A stretch of 64,000 bases of DNA, from NCBI GenBank assembly GCA_038277395.1, contig CM076190.1, positions 241,347,256 to 241,411,255 on the forward strand. The letters are read 5' to 3'. The position numbers were made by a program, and so were the translations under genes. This document shows positions 1 to 11,882 of this stretch, in pieces; position 1 is the stretch's first letter, and every line of letters begins with the position of its first letter. Origin of the DNA: Dryocosmus kuriphilus. Taxonomy: Eukaryota; Arthropoda; Insecta; Hymenoptera; Cynipidae. The notes below the pieces were generated by a model. The model did not search any database. It was not told the DNA's origin and saw only the letters and a list, made by a program, of their open reading frames with translations.

Positions 1-1690
1 TGGTTCGCCGGGTGAAAGCTCCTCCGGATTCGGATGGCGGGACAAAGCGTCAGGTAATTCGTCCTCTCTGCCGGGCACGTGTTCGATGGTCCGAGGAAAA
101 CGGCTGAGAAACAAATCCCAGCGTGTGAGCTTATCTCGGGTGTCCTTCTGTCGCTCCAGCCAGATCAATGTCTTACTGTCCGTGCGTAGAGTAAATGGGC
201 GATCTTCCAGATAGGGGCGATATCGCTTAATTGCCCATACGATGGCTAGACATTCCTGCTCTTTGCAGTGATAGCGTGCTTTCGTAGGAGAGAATTTTGC
301 GCTTGCGAACGAGATTATCCGTCGCTTTCCAGTTGGTTCTTCCTGCATTAGAACGGCCCCCATTCCTCGGGCGCTGGCATCGGTTTGCAGAATAAATATT
401 AGGTCTGGATCCGGGCGGCTCAAGGTCACGGGTTTCTGGAAGGCAAGTTTAGCCCTTTCAAAGTATTTGAGGGCCTCGGGAGTCATCTTGTATGGGCGCT
501 TTGTGGACAACATGTCTGATAATGGTGCCAGGATAACGGATGAGTTGGGTATATATTCCTTTACCCAGTTGCATATTCCTAAAGATGACCTAATCTCCTT
601 CCGCGTTCGGGGTGGGGCAGCGTCCCGTATCGCCTCGATGTGAATGGTTTGTGCCGAGTTACCTTCGGTGCTTATAACGTGCCCGAGGTATGGCAGAGTG
701 GTTTTTCCAAAGCTGCACTTAGCTGGTCCGATGGTGAGGCCATAGATCGCGAGTCTTTCAAAGACGAGGGCCAAATGGAGCAAGTGTTCCTCCCAATTCC
801 TAGAGTAGACGATGATGTCATCGAGGTAGGCGATGGCGTGGGCGCCCCATTGCTCGGCGAGGACCTGACGCATTAGATTCTGGAAGGTACCCGGGGCGTT
901 CTTGAGGCCGAAAGGTAAAACGCGGAACTGGAATTGGCCCCCTCCAGGGGTGGTGAAGGCGGTGTACTGGCGCGATCCGGGTGCCATCGGAACCTGCCAG
1001 TACCCACTCTTGAGATCCAGGGTGGAGAATATCTTGGCAGTCCCCAGGTCTTTTAATATCTCATGAATCCTGGGGAGACATTGAGGGGCATCGACGGTCA
1101 TGCTGTTAGGCCTCCGGTAATCGACGCAGAAGCGGTAATCACCGTCCTTCTTTCCCGCGATGACGATTGCTGAGCTGAATGGTGATGAGGTTGGTTTTAT
1201 GATGCCATCCCGGAGCATCTCGCGAACTTGAGTATCGATATACCGGCGTTTTTCATCCGAGTAACGCCTAGGGGCTTCGCGAAACGGTTGTCCATTTCTG
1301 AGCTCGATTTCATGCTGTACGTTAGATAGTGTCTGCCTCAATCTCCCGTTTCCATGGAAGAGCGATGCGTGCAACCGGGAGAGGTCTCTGAATTTTCCTT
1401 GGAGGTGAGAGGGAAAACCCGTCTGCAGACTGACTTCCTCCGGCACGGTGGCTATCTCGTGGGGGTAGGGTAGGGGACCTAAGTACACCCGCTGTCTCCC
1501 GGAGCTGCCCACGAAGATGCATTCTGCCACGTGGTCGTGGATGATCTTGTGTTTCTTCAGCCAGGGTTGTCCAAGGATCAATTCGGCTCTGAGCTCCGAG
1601 CTGATGTGGAAGGTGCCTGGATATTCTGCTCCTTGAATGATTGGCTTGAGGGTGACTGAACCCTCAAGCCTTATAGTTGACCCTACTGCA
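1..1690 (-). CDS. Ty3/gypsy Pol: protease tail, reverse transcriptase and RNase H (partial, open to left edge)
   Basis: This frame copies retrotransposon RNA into DNA. From about 1690 down to position 1 I read it without a stop. In order it shows the end of the aspartic protease (LILGQPW, near 1560-1580), an RT with FCVDYRRPN, LDLKSGYWQVPM, LPFGLKNAPGTFQ and the catalytic YLDD box near 805-830, then a connection domain and an RNase H with ECLAIVWAIKRYRPYL and TDSKTL near 160-270. These are the standard conserved blocks of Ty3/gypsy Pol in the correct order and spacing. Base composition is much more G+C-rich than the satellite to the right. The frame has no clear start of its own; it is joined to the protease frame by a shift near 1705. 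It could belong to an element that is active elsewhere in the genome. Confidence 0.88.
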
Positions 1691-1691
1691 G

Positions 1692-2012
1692 CTAACAGGG
1701 CGTGGGGGGACCTGAAAGGCGATTCGGTACTTCAAGTTTCGTCAACACGGCTTTATTTACGAAATTTTCGGAAGCTAAAGTATCAATTTCAGCAATCACC
1801 TCCCTGTCTTGTAACATGACTCTGATGCGAGGAAGGCTGCTGAAGTCGGCGAAAATCGCGCTCAGGATGGGGAAGCGTTCGTTGCTGTTGGGGCAGTCGA
1901 GCCGTCGGCCTCGGCTGCCCGTTCTCGCCAGTTTCCCGGGACCGCAGCAGATTGACGAGTTCGTATCACCGGGCAGTCTCGGTGAAAGTGCCGCTCCGGG
2001 CAATAATGGCAC
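1692..2012 (-). pseudogene. Ty3/gypsy protease region, frameshifted
   Basis: This minus-strand frame overlaps the 3' end of gag and holds the aspartic-protease active-site region, read as IDTLAS where the family normally has DTGAS; the expected glycine is leucine. It stops at TAG just after a run of six C (around 1703-1708). The downstream protease residues continue in another frame and join the RT frame without further breaks. A one-base difference in the C run would account for the stop. Gag and protease are in different frames, as is common where a ribosomal frameshift is used, but the missing glycine argues that this copy is decayed or the base call is wrong. Confidence 0.6.
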
Positions 2013-2773
2013 TGTGGTAAGGCTCGAGGCTGGGGCGCGGCTACGTTGCTGCTGCTTGGTTTCTCGAACGAAGCTTTCTCCGAGTTCCGGCGAATCGCTT
2101 TCCTAGGGTTATCCTCGGCTTCGTCGGCTTCCGTTTGCACCGCGCGTTCCACTAATTCCTCGAAGGGAAGTATCGTTGCTGCCCGGAGGACCCTTTTTGT
2201 TGAAGGTTTAAGGGCCTCCAAGAACAGGGCGATTAATTGTCCCTCTGTGGCTTGAGGCAGTAGTCTCAGTGCCAGCAGGTATTTCTTCTGGAGAAATATT
2301 CCGGCGGGTTCTTTGTCTTCTTGTTTACCCGCATATAGCTTTATATGCAGCTTGTTTTTGGCTGATACCCCAGCGAAGTTCTGGATCATCAAACTTCTGA
2401 TCTTCGTCCAGGGTAACGACAGGTTTCGGTATACCTCGTACAATTTCAAAGCCTTGTCCATTAGGGCTTTGGTCATCATCCGCGACCACAGGTTCGGTTC
2501 AATTGCTGTGTCGGTGAAGTATTGTTCGCATTGGTCCAGGAATTGCACCGGGTCTTTGTGGTCCAGACCAGCGAAAGAGGGTTGCGGCGCGTCTGGTGTG
2601 CGTATGGCTCGTATGAGAGCTCGCCAGTCCGCAATGGGGGCAGTGGTTGCGGCGTCGAAGGTGCCCCTTATCTCCATTTGTGGAACGTTAAGTGGTTGCT
2701 GTGTCCTTGGAGGGGTGTGTATGGTCGGTGTAGACTGTCGAGGTATTAGTGGTATTATTACCGGGTTTGCCAT
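1862..2773 (-). CDS. Retrotransposon Gag, capsid and zinc-knuckle part
   Basis: The product is a 303-residue Gag-like protein that would form the virus-like particle and bind element RNA. Its middle part has the retrotransposon gag domain pattern (a run around WRALIRAIRTPDAP, then DPVQFLDQCEQYF, and the W-x-K-I-x-S-L-M-I-Q-N-F block). Near the C-terminus is a compact cysteine/histidine motif, CHYCPERHFHRDCP, a CCHC knuckle with non-standard spacing (one residue short of C-x2-C-x4-H-x4-C). A minus-strand frame at 3107-2688 with many charged residues overlaps the N-terminus and probably supplies the true start by a frame change near 2700-2770. It lies directly upstream of the protease frame. 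Confidence 0.75.
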   Translation of the reverse strand: MANPVIIPLIPRQSTPTIHTPPRTQQPLNVPQMEIRGTFDAATTAPIADWRALIRAIRTPDAPQPSFAGLDHKDPVQFLDQCEQYFTDTAIEPNLWSRMMTKALMDKALKLYEVYRNLSLPWTKIRSLMIQNFAGVSAKNKLHIKLYAGKQEDKEPAGIFLQKKYLLALRLLPQATEGQLIALFLEALKPSTKRVLRAATILPFEELVERAVQTEADEAEDNPRKAIRRNSEKASFEKPSSSNVAAPQPRALPQCHYCPERHFHRDCPVIRTRQSAAVPGNWRERAAEADGSTAPTATNASPS

Positions 2774-3107
2774 GGCTGGTTCCTGGAATAATACCCGTGG
2801 GTGGCCACTTATGGTGGCAGGTACCGAACGGCTTCTCTCCTTTGTTTTCTCCTTTTTTTTTCTTCCTGCCGTTGTGTCGTGGATTTTCTAATGATGCTGT
2901 TGATGCTTCGAGAGTAGGTTCCGTTAGGGGTTGTGGATCTTCGTTGTTAGGCGCCACCGAGTTTTGGGTTTCGTACTCGGAAACCGAGTTGTTCTGCAAG
3001 GCCGTTGACCTAGTTGAAGGCATGCCACGGGGAGACGGAGTCGGGGAGCGGATCATTGGGTTGTTTTCCGAATCCTTGGAAATCAGACAAAAGTGCCTGA
3101 GCCCCAC
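2688..3107 (-). CDS. Probable N-terminal part of Gag in a different frame
   Basis: This 139-residue frame starts 13 bases inside the primer binding site region and runs into the gag ORF in another frame. It is polar and rich in Pro, Ser, Thr and Asn, with a basic stretch (GRKKKKGENKGEK). Such low-complexity N-termini are common in insect gag proteins, but I recognise no domain. Its position directly after the LTR and PBS and the overlap with the capsid frame support a Gag N-terminus separated by an indel. It may instead be a non-coding leader that happens to be open. Confidence 0.4.
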   Translation of the reverse strand: MGLRHFCLISKDSENNPMIRSPTPSPRGMPSTRSTALQNNSVSEYETQNSVAPNNEDPQPLTEPTLEASTASLENPRHNGRKKKKGENKGEKPFGTCHHKWPPTGIIPGTSHGKPGNNTTNTSTVYTDHTHPSKDTATT

Positions 3108-3120
3108 GTTCGAGCCGCCA
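3100..3120 (-). other. Primer binding site of the Ty3/gypsy element
   Basis: On the minus strand, three bases after the LTR end (CTTTAACA), the sequence reads TGGCGGCTCGAACGTGGGGC. Starting with TGG, the complement of a tRNA CCA end, right beside the LTR is the standard position of an LTR-retrotransposon PBS. I could not assign the primer tRNA species. Confidence 0.6.
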
Positions 3121-3123
3121 AAT

Positions 3124-3980
3124 TGTTAAAGTATTTTAATCTTTTAATCTTTTTTTCCTTTGCTTCTCTACTCCGGGTCACTGGTGCCGACGGGACCTCG
3201 CAGGACCTTCTTTAGTAAAAAGAGCGGTGGTGTCTCGAGCTCAGGATGAGCTGGGTCATATTCGTACTGGGCCCGCCGTAGTTCTTCGTTCCGTTGCCGT
3301 AGTCGCGTGTTCCTGTTCGGTCGGGGCCGCCTATGTCGGTTGGCCGGCATGGATGGTCGTCGGCGATGGTTATATGATTCTTTGCAGGAGAGACGGGGGC
3401 ACTTTCGGGCCGAGGGTTGCGCGAAGGTCACCGTATGCCTTCGGACTAATAGACGCCGAAGACGCAGGGTGACGTCGGGCAGAGCGACGGTCGCCAAGAG
3501 TGCAGTGCCTCGGGCCGCTTAGGTCGCCAACGACACTACGCTCAACCAGGCTGCGACAGGCGCCAAAGCGAAGGCTTCGGGCCGAGGGCTCACTGGTTCA
3601 GCGTAGGACGTCGGGCCTTGAGTGGCGCCAAGGATACTAGGAAGGAAGAGGAAGAGTTGGAAGAGGGTAGAAGCTTCTAGTCCAGGACTAGAAAAAAAAA
3701 TAGCTCAAAATTGCTTTTAGGCTATTTACTTCTCCGCTGAGGATCTAACCTCGATGCAATGCGAGAGGGTTCTCACTCGCTACAGACCGCTCCCCCGTAT
3801 TTATGGGATGAGTACATGATCCGAACGCCACCCACGTGGAAGGGAGGTGAAGCGTCATTGGCTGAACTGAGAGCGAGCCGGCTCGCTGATTGGCCGACTC
3901 TCTCCGCACTGAGAGCGTAGCGGAAAGACCAACGCACTCCCCTCCGCGTGACGGGCGTCCGCATTCTGGGACATCAAACA
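3124..3980 (-). repeat. 5' LTR of the Ty3/gypsy element
   Basis: The block starts TGTTTGATG and ends CTTTAACA on the minus strand, giving TG...CA ends, and abuts the PBS. It is about 857 bp. A TATA-like CATAAATA lies at 3798-3805 on the minus strand with G-rich sequence downstream, fitting an LTR promoter. The second LTR is outside the window, so the borders rest on the terminal dinucleotides and the PBS alone. Confidence 0.65.
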
Positions 3981-4982
3981 ATTATTATTAAATTCAACGT
4001 CCTAAATTAATAAAAATTATACATTAAAATATCTAATCCTAATGTCCCTACGATTTCCTACGCTGAGGAACTTGAATCTTAATTCTACTTCTATTATTAC
4101 AGAAGTTATGATTTTATGCGCAGAGTAAAGTATTAATTAATAAAATGAAATAGCTTAGCGTTTGTTATCTACAAGTTTTGAAAGAGAAGATTAGAGCTTA
4201 GCATAATAATTATCAATTTAAAAGAAAAATAAGTCCAATTAATCATTAATCTACGTCTGCTATTTACATACTTTACTCGTAAAAGAAAACGAACATTATT
4301 TTGTAACCCCCCAATAGTAATAAAGTATTATTTACCTTAACTAACTTATCCGTCATTATTCTTAGTATTGTTAATTTATTCAGCAATTCTATTTCGTGTA
4401 TCTGCATTCCGTAAACCGGCCCTTGCAAGGATTCATTTTAAAAAAGAAGCTAAATATATCCTGAAACGAAAAATCAAGGAAAGGATTTATTTTTAAATTA
4501 AAAAAAATAATTAAATATATTCTGAAAAGAAAAAAACAAAAGCCAGGAAACCTTGAGAAAAATTTGATCAGGATTTTTCTTGAGGTTTCGTGTTGTGCGA
4601 CGCGGATAGACGCGGCTGTGTGTAAGAAAGAGATGGAGCGTAACTCGACGCGGCGCCCCACCCGACTATGTAGGATAGAGTGACAGAGAGAGAGAGAGCG
4701 TCTCGTGTCACTGTGTACCGGTTTGGGTCCTTGCAAGGCCGTCTGAGTCATCATGGAAAGCTGGCGCTTCGTCACTATCTTATTCGGGGATCGACCATCT
4801 GTCACGTGGGCATTGTTCGAGCCCATTAGAAAGCAATTGGTATCACCGGAATGCGAAGAATGTCACGTACACGAACTCGGAAAGCAGTTTGGCATCTCTG
4901 GAATACGCAAAATTAGGTTCCGGCAGGAAAATTCCAGACGTGCCATATGGTCGATTTGCGAAAAGATCTTGTGGCACACAAC
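3981..4982. other. Unassigned spacer between the gypsy LTR and the satellite
   Basis: A+T-rich DNA up to about 4580, then a more mixed segment (4580-4980) with a short GA-rich run near 4680-4700. A 145-residue minus-strand frame (4389-4826) is present but its N-terminal half has no recognisable domain and its C-terminal half is A+T-driven Phe/Ile/Lys, so I do not call it a gene. Confidence 0.5.
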
Positions 4983-7900
4983 ACGATTTGCAAAAGCTAA
5001 TTGCAGTTTTTCATAGTCTTTCTTAGAAAATCGTATAATTCTAACGAATTCTAACGAAAATTTGCGGTTTGCAAAAACTATTTGTCGTTTTTCATAATAT
5101 TTGCTAGAAAGTTACAAATTTAAAAAAAGCATCGAAAATTTGCGATTTGCAAAGGCTGCATGTTATTTTTTAGACTTTTTATTAAAAAACTACAAATTTT
5201 TACAGAAAATTATGGAAAATGACGAATTTTTACCAAAAGCAACGACCTACGATTTACAAAAGCAAATTGTAATTTTTCATCGTCTTTCATATAAAATCAT
5301 GTAATTCTAAAAAAAATAACGAAAATTTGCGGTTTGCAAAAAATAATTTTCGTCTTTCATAACATTTGCTAGAAAGTTGAAAATTTTAAAAACATCGAAA
5401 ATTTGCTATTTGCAAAGGCTGCATGCAATTTTTTATAATTCTTAATAAAAAATTACAAATTTATACAAAAAATTATGGAAAAGTTACGAATTTTTACCAG
5501 AAACAACGATTTACGATTTGTAAAATCTAATTCTAGTTTTTCATGTTCTTTCTTAGAAAATCATATAATTCTAATGAATTCTAACGAAAATGTGCGGTTT
5601 TCCACATGTTATTTTTTAGACTTTTTATTAAAAAATTACAAATTTCTGCATAAAATTAGGGAAACTACGAATTTTTACCAAAAACAGCAATAAAAAGAGT
5701 GGGACGATGGTCGTGGGGGCTAAGGCGTGTAGGCTTTTAGACCCCCATTCCTTCGGCTTGCGGGTTCGATTCCCGCCTCCTCGCACTCCGGAAGAACCTC
5801 GGCAGCACACGCGGTGAACACTTGCCTAGCAAGGGAGTTGTTCATCTCCGGTATATCGTGGCGCCGGTACCTCTAGAGAAAAAGGTTCTCTAAGTACTTT
5901 AAGTTCGGAACCCACCTTAAACTGTAGGTCCCCCTCCCACCACCAAAGTATGTGTGTGGGGGGTGTGCAAAGGAATAGTGGAGAAACACAAAAAACAATG
6001 TAAACCCTCAGGGGACACATTAGAAGCTTCCATTCCATTCCAAAAACAGCAATTTGCGATTTGCAAAAACTAATTGTAGTTTTTAAAAAATTTTCGTAGA
6101 AGGTTACAAATTAAAACAGAAAACGGTGCAAACTTGCAATTTGCAAAAGCTATTTGTAGTTTCTCATATTATTTCCATGAAAGTAATAAATTGAAAGGAA
6201 AAACATGGAAATTTTGTCACTTGTAAAAGCTAATTGTAGTTTTTCATAATATTACCCAGAAAATTATAAATTAAAACAAAAACCACGAATATTTGCGATT
6301 TGCTAAAGCTAATTCTAGTTTTTAATGTTATTACCTACAAAATTACAAATAAAAAAAAAAACGAAAATTTGCAGTCTGTAGAAGCTAACTGTAGTTTTTC
6401 ATAATATTTGACAGAAACTTACAAATTTAAATAAAAAACGACAAAATTTTGCGAATTTTAAAAGGTAACTATAATTTTCCATAGTATTTCCAAGAAATTT
6501 ACAAATAAAAAAAAAGAACGACTGATTTGCAAAAGCCAATTGTAGTCTTTCATATTATTACCCAGAAAATTACAAATTAAAAAAAAAAACGATTTGCTTT
6601 CTGCAAAAGCTAATTGTACTTTCTCATGAAATTTCTTAGAATGTTATAAATTAAAAGAAAAAACAAAGAAAATTTGCAATTCGTAAAAGGTAATAATAGT
6701 TTTTCATAATGCCTTCAAGGCAGTTACAAATAAAGAAAAAGGACAAGTGATTTGCAAAAGCTAATTGTAGTTTTTCACAGTATTACCCAGAAAGTTACAA
6801 ATTTAAAAGGAAACGATTTGCGTTCTGCAAAAGCTAATGGTCGATTTTCATAATATTTCAAAGAAAGATGCAAATTAAATAAAAATGGAAGTTTGCAATT
6901 TGCAAAAGCTAATTCTAGTTTTTCATAATATTTGACAAATTAAAAAAAAAAACGACAAAATTTTGCGAATTGCAAAAGATAACTATAATTTTTCATAATA
7001 TTTCCAAGAAATTGACTAATATAAAAAAAAACGAGTAATTTGCAAAAGCAAATTGCAGTCTTTCATAGTATTACCCAGAAAACTACAAATTAAGAAAAAA
7101 ACGATTTGCATTCTGCAAAAGCTTATTGTACATACTTTTTCATGACATTTCTTAGGATCTTATGAATTAAAAGAAAAAAGAAAGAAAATTTGCGATTCGA
7201 AAAGGTAATAATAGTTTTTCATAATATTTTCAAGAAAATTACAAATATAAAAAAATAGCGAGTGATTTGCAAAAGCTAATTGTAGTTTTTCATAATATTT
7301 GGCAAAAAGTTACAAATTTAAATAAAAAACGACAAAGTTTCCAAATTGCAAAAGATAACTATAATTTTTCATAATATTTCCAAGAAATTTACAACTCCAA
7401 AAAAAGAACGACTGATTTGCAAAAGCAAATTGTAGCCTTTCATAGCATTACAGAGATACATAAAAATTTTTAAAAAAACTATTTGCTTTCTGCAAAAGCT
7501 AATTGTACTTTTTCATGACATTTCTTAGAATGTTACAAATTTACAGATAAAACAAAGAAAATTTGCGATTTGTAAGAGCTAATAATATTTTTTCATAATA
7601 TTTTCAAGAAAGTTTTAAATATAAAAAGGAACGAGTAATTTGCAAAAGCTAATTGTAGTTTTTCACAGTATTACCCAAAAAACTACAAAAGGAAACAATT
7701 TGCGTTCTGCAAAAGCTAATGGTAGTTTTTCATAATATTTCAAAGAAAGATGCAAATTAAATAAAAATGAAAATTTGCAATTTGCAAAAGCTAATTGTAG
7801 TTTTTCATAATATTTCCAAGAAATTTACTAATATAAAAAAAAGAACGAGAGATTTGTAAAAGCAAATTGTGGTCTTTCATAATATTACCCAGAAAATTAA

Positions 7901-9838
7901 AAATTTCAAAAAAACGATTTGCTTTCTGCAAAGGCTAATTGTACTTTTCCACGACATTTCTTAGAATGTTATAAATTACAAGAAAAAACAAAGAAAATTT
8001 GCGATTTGTAAAAGGTAATAATAGTTTTTTATAATATTTTTAAGACAGTTACAAATATAAAAAAAAAAACCGAGTGATTTGCAAAAGCTAATTGTAGTTT
8101 TTCACAGTATTACCTAGAAAATTACAAATTTAAAAAGAAAACGAAAATTTTGCGGTCTGCAAATGCCAATCGTTGTTTTTCATAATATTTCACAGAAAAT
8201 TACAAATTAAAAGAAAAGATTAAAAATTCCGGTTTGGAAAGGATACATATAATTTTTTATACTTTTTTTTAAGGATTGTAAATTTCTACTGGAAATTATG
8301 GACAATTACGAACTTTTACTAAAATAAAAACAGCGATCTACGATTTTCAAAAAGTAATTGCAGTTTTTCATGGCCTTTTTTAGAAAATCATATAATTCTA
8401 AAAAAAATAACGAAAATTTGCGATTTTCAAACGCTATGTGTAATTTTTTGGATTTTTTTATTAAGAAATTACAAATTTCTACAGAAAATTGCGGAAGGTT
8501 ACGAACTTTTACCGAAAAGAGCGGTTTGCGATTTGCAAAAACTTATTGTAGTTTTTCATAAATTTTCGCAGGAAGTTACAAATTAAAACAGAAAACAACG
8601 AAAATTTCCAATTTGCAAAAGCTAATTGTGGTTTTTCGTAATACTTCGTAGAAGGTTACAAATTAAAATAAAAAAGAACGAAATTTTGTAATTTGCGAAA
8701 GATAACTGTAGTTTCTTATAATATTTTCAAGAAAGTACCAAATATAAAAAAAGAACCAAAGTTTGTCATTTGCGAGAGCTAATTGTAGTTTTTCATTGTA
8801 ATATCGAGAAAATTACAAATTAAAAAAAAAACGAAAACTTGCGGTCTGCAAAAGCTAATTGCGGTTTTTCGTAATATTTCGTAGACGTTTAAAAATTAAA
8901 ATAAAAAGAACGAAATTTCGTAATTTGCGAAAGCTAACTGTAGTTTTTTATAATATTTTCAAGAAAGTACCAAATATAAAAAAAGAACCAAAGTTTGTCA
9001 TTTGCGAGAGCTAATTGTAGTTTTTCATTGTAATATCGAGAAAATTACAAATTAAAAAAAAAACGAAAACTTGCGGTCTGCAAAAGCTAATTGCGGTTTT
9101 TCGTAATATTTCGTAGACGTTTAAAAATTAAAATAAAAAGAACAAAATTTTGTAATTTGCAAAAGCTAACTATAGTTTTTCACAATATTTCCAAGAAAGT
9201 ACTAAATATTAAAAAAGAACGAAAATTTGTGATTCGCGAGAGCTAATTGTAGTTTCTCATAGTATTATCCAGAAAATTACAAATTAAAAAAGAAACGAAT
9301 ATTTGCCGTTTGCAAGAGCTAATTATAGCTCCTCATAATACTTCCAAGAAGTTTTTATAAAAAACAACAATATACCAATTGCGAAAGCTAATTGCATGTT
9401 TTCATGATCTTTCCTAGAGAATTTCATAATTCTAAAGAAAAAATGATGAAAATTTGCGATTTGTAAAAACTGATTTTCGTTTTCCATAACATTTTGTGAA
9501 AGGTTAAAAATTAAAAGAAAAAAAACAAAGAAAATTTACAATTTGCAAAGGCTAGATGTAATTTTCTAGACTTTTATTAAAAAATTACCAATTTCTACAC
9601 AAAATTATGGAAAATAACGAGTTTTTACCAAAAAGAACGATTTGACATTTACAAAAGCTAATGTAGTTTTTATAAATTTTTGTAGAAAGTTACAAATTAA
9701 AACAAAAAAACGAAAATTTGCAATTTTGCAAAATCTAATTGTAGTTTTTCGTAATACTTTGTAGAAGGTTAAAAATTAAAATAAAAAACAACGAAATTTT
9801 ACAATTTACAAAAGTCGACTGTTCAATCTAGTCTCTCA
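4983..9838. repeat. Satellite block 1 (70-85 bp A+T-rich monomers)
   Basis: Monomers share the core TTTGCGATTTGCAAAAGCTA then ATTGTAGTTTTTCATA, followed by a T/C-rich step (TTTCYTAGAAAATTACA) and an A-rich tail ending AAYGAAAA. Copies differ by about 10-30 percent and vary in length through the A run. The array begins abruptly near 4983 in CGATTTGCAAAAGCTAATTG and is interrupted by a SINE at 5692-6039. Two adjacent copies of a roughly 230-bp segment around 8640-9130 are nearly identical, showing recent local amplification. Many short frames occur here by chance of A+T content; none is treated as coding. Confidence 0.95.
5692..6039 (+). mobile_element. tRNA-derived SINE inserted in the satellite
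   Basis: A 348-bp G+C-richer block sits inside the satellite. Its head resembles a class II (Leu/Ser-like) tRNA: GGTCGTGGGGGCTAAGGCG in the D-arm position (A box) and a near-perfect B box GGGTTCGATTCCC at about 5760-5775. The tail ends in CATTCCATT. It is flanked by a perfect 14-bp direct repeat, CCAAAAACAGCAAT, at 5678-5691 and 6040-6053, which is satellite sequence duplicated on insertion. This is the signature of LINE-mediated target-primed retrotransposition. It codes for nothing; the internal promoter would be read by RNA polymerase III. Confidence 0.85.
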
Positions 9839-9841
9839 TAA

Positions 9842-10287
9842 CACAGGCCCACAAAAAAAAAAAGTGGTCTGAACTTTACATGTGACACGACTACCCTTAT
9901 GGATTTTGGGCCGCTGAATCCGAATCCGGCCTTAGAATTTTCCCTAGACCCTACAATTTTCCCCTAGCCTAGGGTAAATGTGTGAAATTTTGGAAGTTTC
10001 AGGCTCCGTTGAAGTTATATTTATCCAAGAAAAAGTTAATGGAACAATATCGTTTCTACGTATTTCGGGTCGCTCAGTTCAAGTCTGACTTTAGAATTTT
10101 TGTAAAGTATCTTTGAATATCCCTAGCCTAGGGGAAAAAGTGCATCAATGAGCAAAACTTGAGGCTTAATGGAGCTTTTGTTTGTGCACGGAAAAGCTGA
10201 TGTCTTTCCGTATTTTTAACTGCTGATTTCATATCTGACAGAAGAAGTTTTCTGCAGTACCTCGGATTTTCCCTAACCTAGGGAAAA
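9842..10287 (+). repeat. Left terminal inverted repeat of the 3.5 kb DNA transposon
   Basis: It pairs with 12921-13362 in inverted orientation. It begins with a 10-12 A run after CACAGGCCCAC, mirrored by a T run in the right arm, and holds the recurring CCTAGCCTAGGG-type near-palindromes near 9967, 10124 and 10270. Confidence 0.85.
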
Positions 10288-11096
10288 AAGTGAAAAACCG
10301 AGAAAAACTAGAGTTTCCACACAGGTTCCATTTTAGCGAGGTAGAGATATATTTGCGTATTTTCAGTAGCTAAGATAACAAATTCCGCATCAAAATTTTT
10401 GGCATTGTCTCACGATCTCCCCGGCCTAGAGATGAAAGAAGAACATTGGGGAAAACTCAAGCTTTTACGGAGGTTCTTTTTTTGCACAGAAAAGCTGTCG
10501 TGCACATGTTACATTTTTTAATACTTAAAGCCGCAGAATTCTAATTTCTCTATTCAACATCCAGCAGAAATCGCTATCATGTAGATATGAGGAAAATAAT
10601 GCAAAACCCGTGGAATTTCTCCCCATTTAAATCAAAATTCATTTGCATGCAAGTTGATAAAGTGGATGTAGTATCCTTATCGACTATGAGACGGTATTAA
10701 TAGAACATTTTTAGGTGGTTCAAGGTACCAAAATCGTATTGCATATTAATTCCCATTTGGATAGGCAAACATGTATATCCTTGACGCATTTAAAAATCCT
10801 GCTGCCTCGACAGATACTGTGACGATGACAACTGCCCCGAAAGGGGATGTGTAGAATGATTCGTTCTCAGATTTGTTGAGGTAACGAAGCCAGTGAAGGC
10901 GCACTGCCCTGCAGGTGGGCGTTAGGATGTGAGGATGATGCCGTAGTGTGTCCGACGACGAGTTGACATAGTCCTCGTCAAAGTCGGAAAGTCTTCATAC
11001 TTAGGCCTGGGGAGGTATGAAGGTTATCACCCCTAGGACGGCGGACTCACCTGCGGTCGGACCAGGATCCCTAGCGTGCGGGTTCTTTTATCAAGT

Positions 11097-11882
11097 ATGG
11101 ATTTTCAAAAACAAACAAACAAAAACAAATCAAATTCCGGCCGTAGCCACCAATGTAGCGGAAACGCTGACGCTTTCTGTTATGTTTGCAGTGAATATGT
11201 CACTCAGAAATGTAAAAGAAATATAACAGATTCAATTAAACAACTGTATGAAAAGTACTTTCATATTAAAATCGAAAATCAACAGAGAGATTGGGTACCA
11301 CATGTCATATGTGGTCTTTGCTATAATATGCTACGCCGCAGTACAGCAAACGAACAAAAAAAATTTGCATCACCTACGCTTTGGAGACAACCTCAAGATG
11401 AAAAAGATTGTTATTTTTGTAAGACAAATATTTTCGGCTATAGAAGGTCAGACGAACAAAAAATCAAGTATGCAAATGTTCCCAGTGTTACCAAACCGAC
11501 TCATTCATGCAATGAACATATTGAAAATATCAGAACTTCTGAAAATATCGAGGATATTGAAAAGAATGTCGTTTCTACACTCGACAAAATCGCAATGGAA
11601 ACATCTTCACAAAAGGAATACGCAAGCGACAGTGGTGAAAGCAACCCTGATGATGATGACAGTGAAGATGTCTTCAGTCCTTCAGGCCAACAAAAAAAAC
11701 CAGAGCTTTATACTCAAGAATCATTAAATGACCTGATAAGAGACTTGGGATTACCTAAAGATGCCGCTGAACATTTAGCTTCTGATTTGAAAAACAGAAA
11801 TCTGGTAACGAAAGGAACTAAATCCACTGTTTATCGAACCAGAGAAAAAAGCGTTCTTAAAGTTCTTTTCTCGAGACACTGA
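11097..11882 (+). pseudogene. Transposase-like gene, N-terminal part with Cys-pair zinc domain
   Basis: The first ATG of this frame is at 11097. The N-terminal 110 residues have three C-x2-C pairs (Cys28/31, Cys72/75, Cys105/108), the first two about 41 residues apart, a layout like the arthropod ZAD zinc domain; a DNA-binding or dimer role is inferred. An acidic segment (residues about 170-200, with DDDDSEDVFSP) follows, then SLNDLIRDLGLPKDAAEHLA. The frame ends at 11882, but the next conserved block continues one frame over. The switch falls at a six-A run near 11850, so a single extra A explains it. I recall this protein family as widespread, unnamed predicted proteins in arthropod and other animal genomes. 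Confidence 0.7.

Larger units (their letters stand above)
1..3980 (-). mobile_element. Ty3/gypsy-type LTR retrotransposon, truncated by the window edge
   Basis: Read on the minus strand the order is LTR (3980-3124), primer binding site (about 3120-3100), gag, protease, reverse transcriptase and RNase H. This is the order of Ty3/gypsy elements; the integrase and the 3' LTR would lie left of position 1. RT carries YLDDIIVYS and the RNase H carries TDSKTL, both typical of the family. The gag-protease part is broken by frame changes while the RT/RNase H frame reads through without a stop to the edge. No envelope gene can be judged because the 3' end is missing. The second flank is not visible, so no target duplication can be checked. 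Confidence 0.9.

Noticed and set aside
4389..4826. 145-residue minus-strand frame
   Set aside because: No recognised domain; the C-terminal half is A+T-driven, and the frame lies outside any element border.
5692..5790. A functional tRNA gene in the SINE head
   Set aside because: A and B boxes are present, but the acceptor and anticodon arms do not fold cleanly and the unit is bounded by a target duplication together with a long non-tRNA body.
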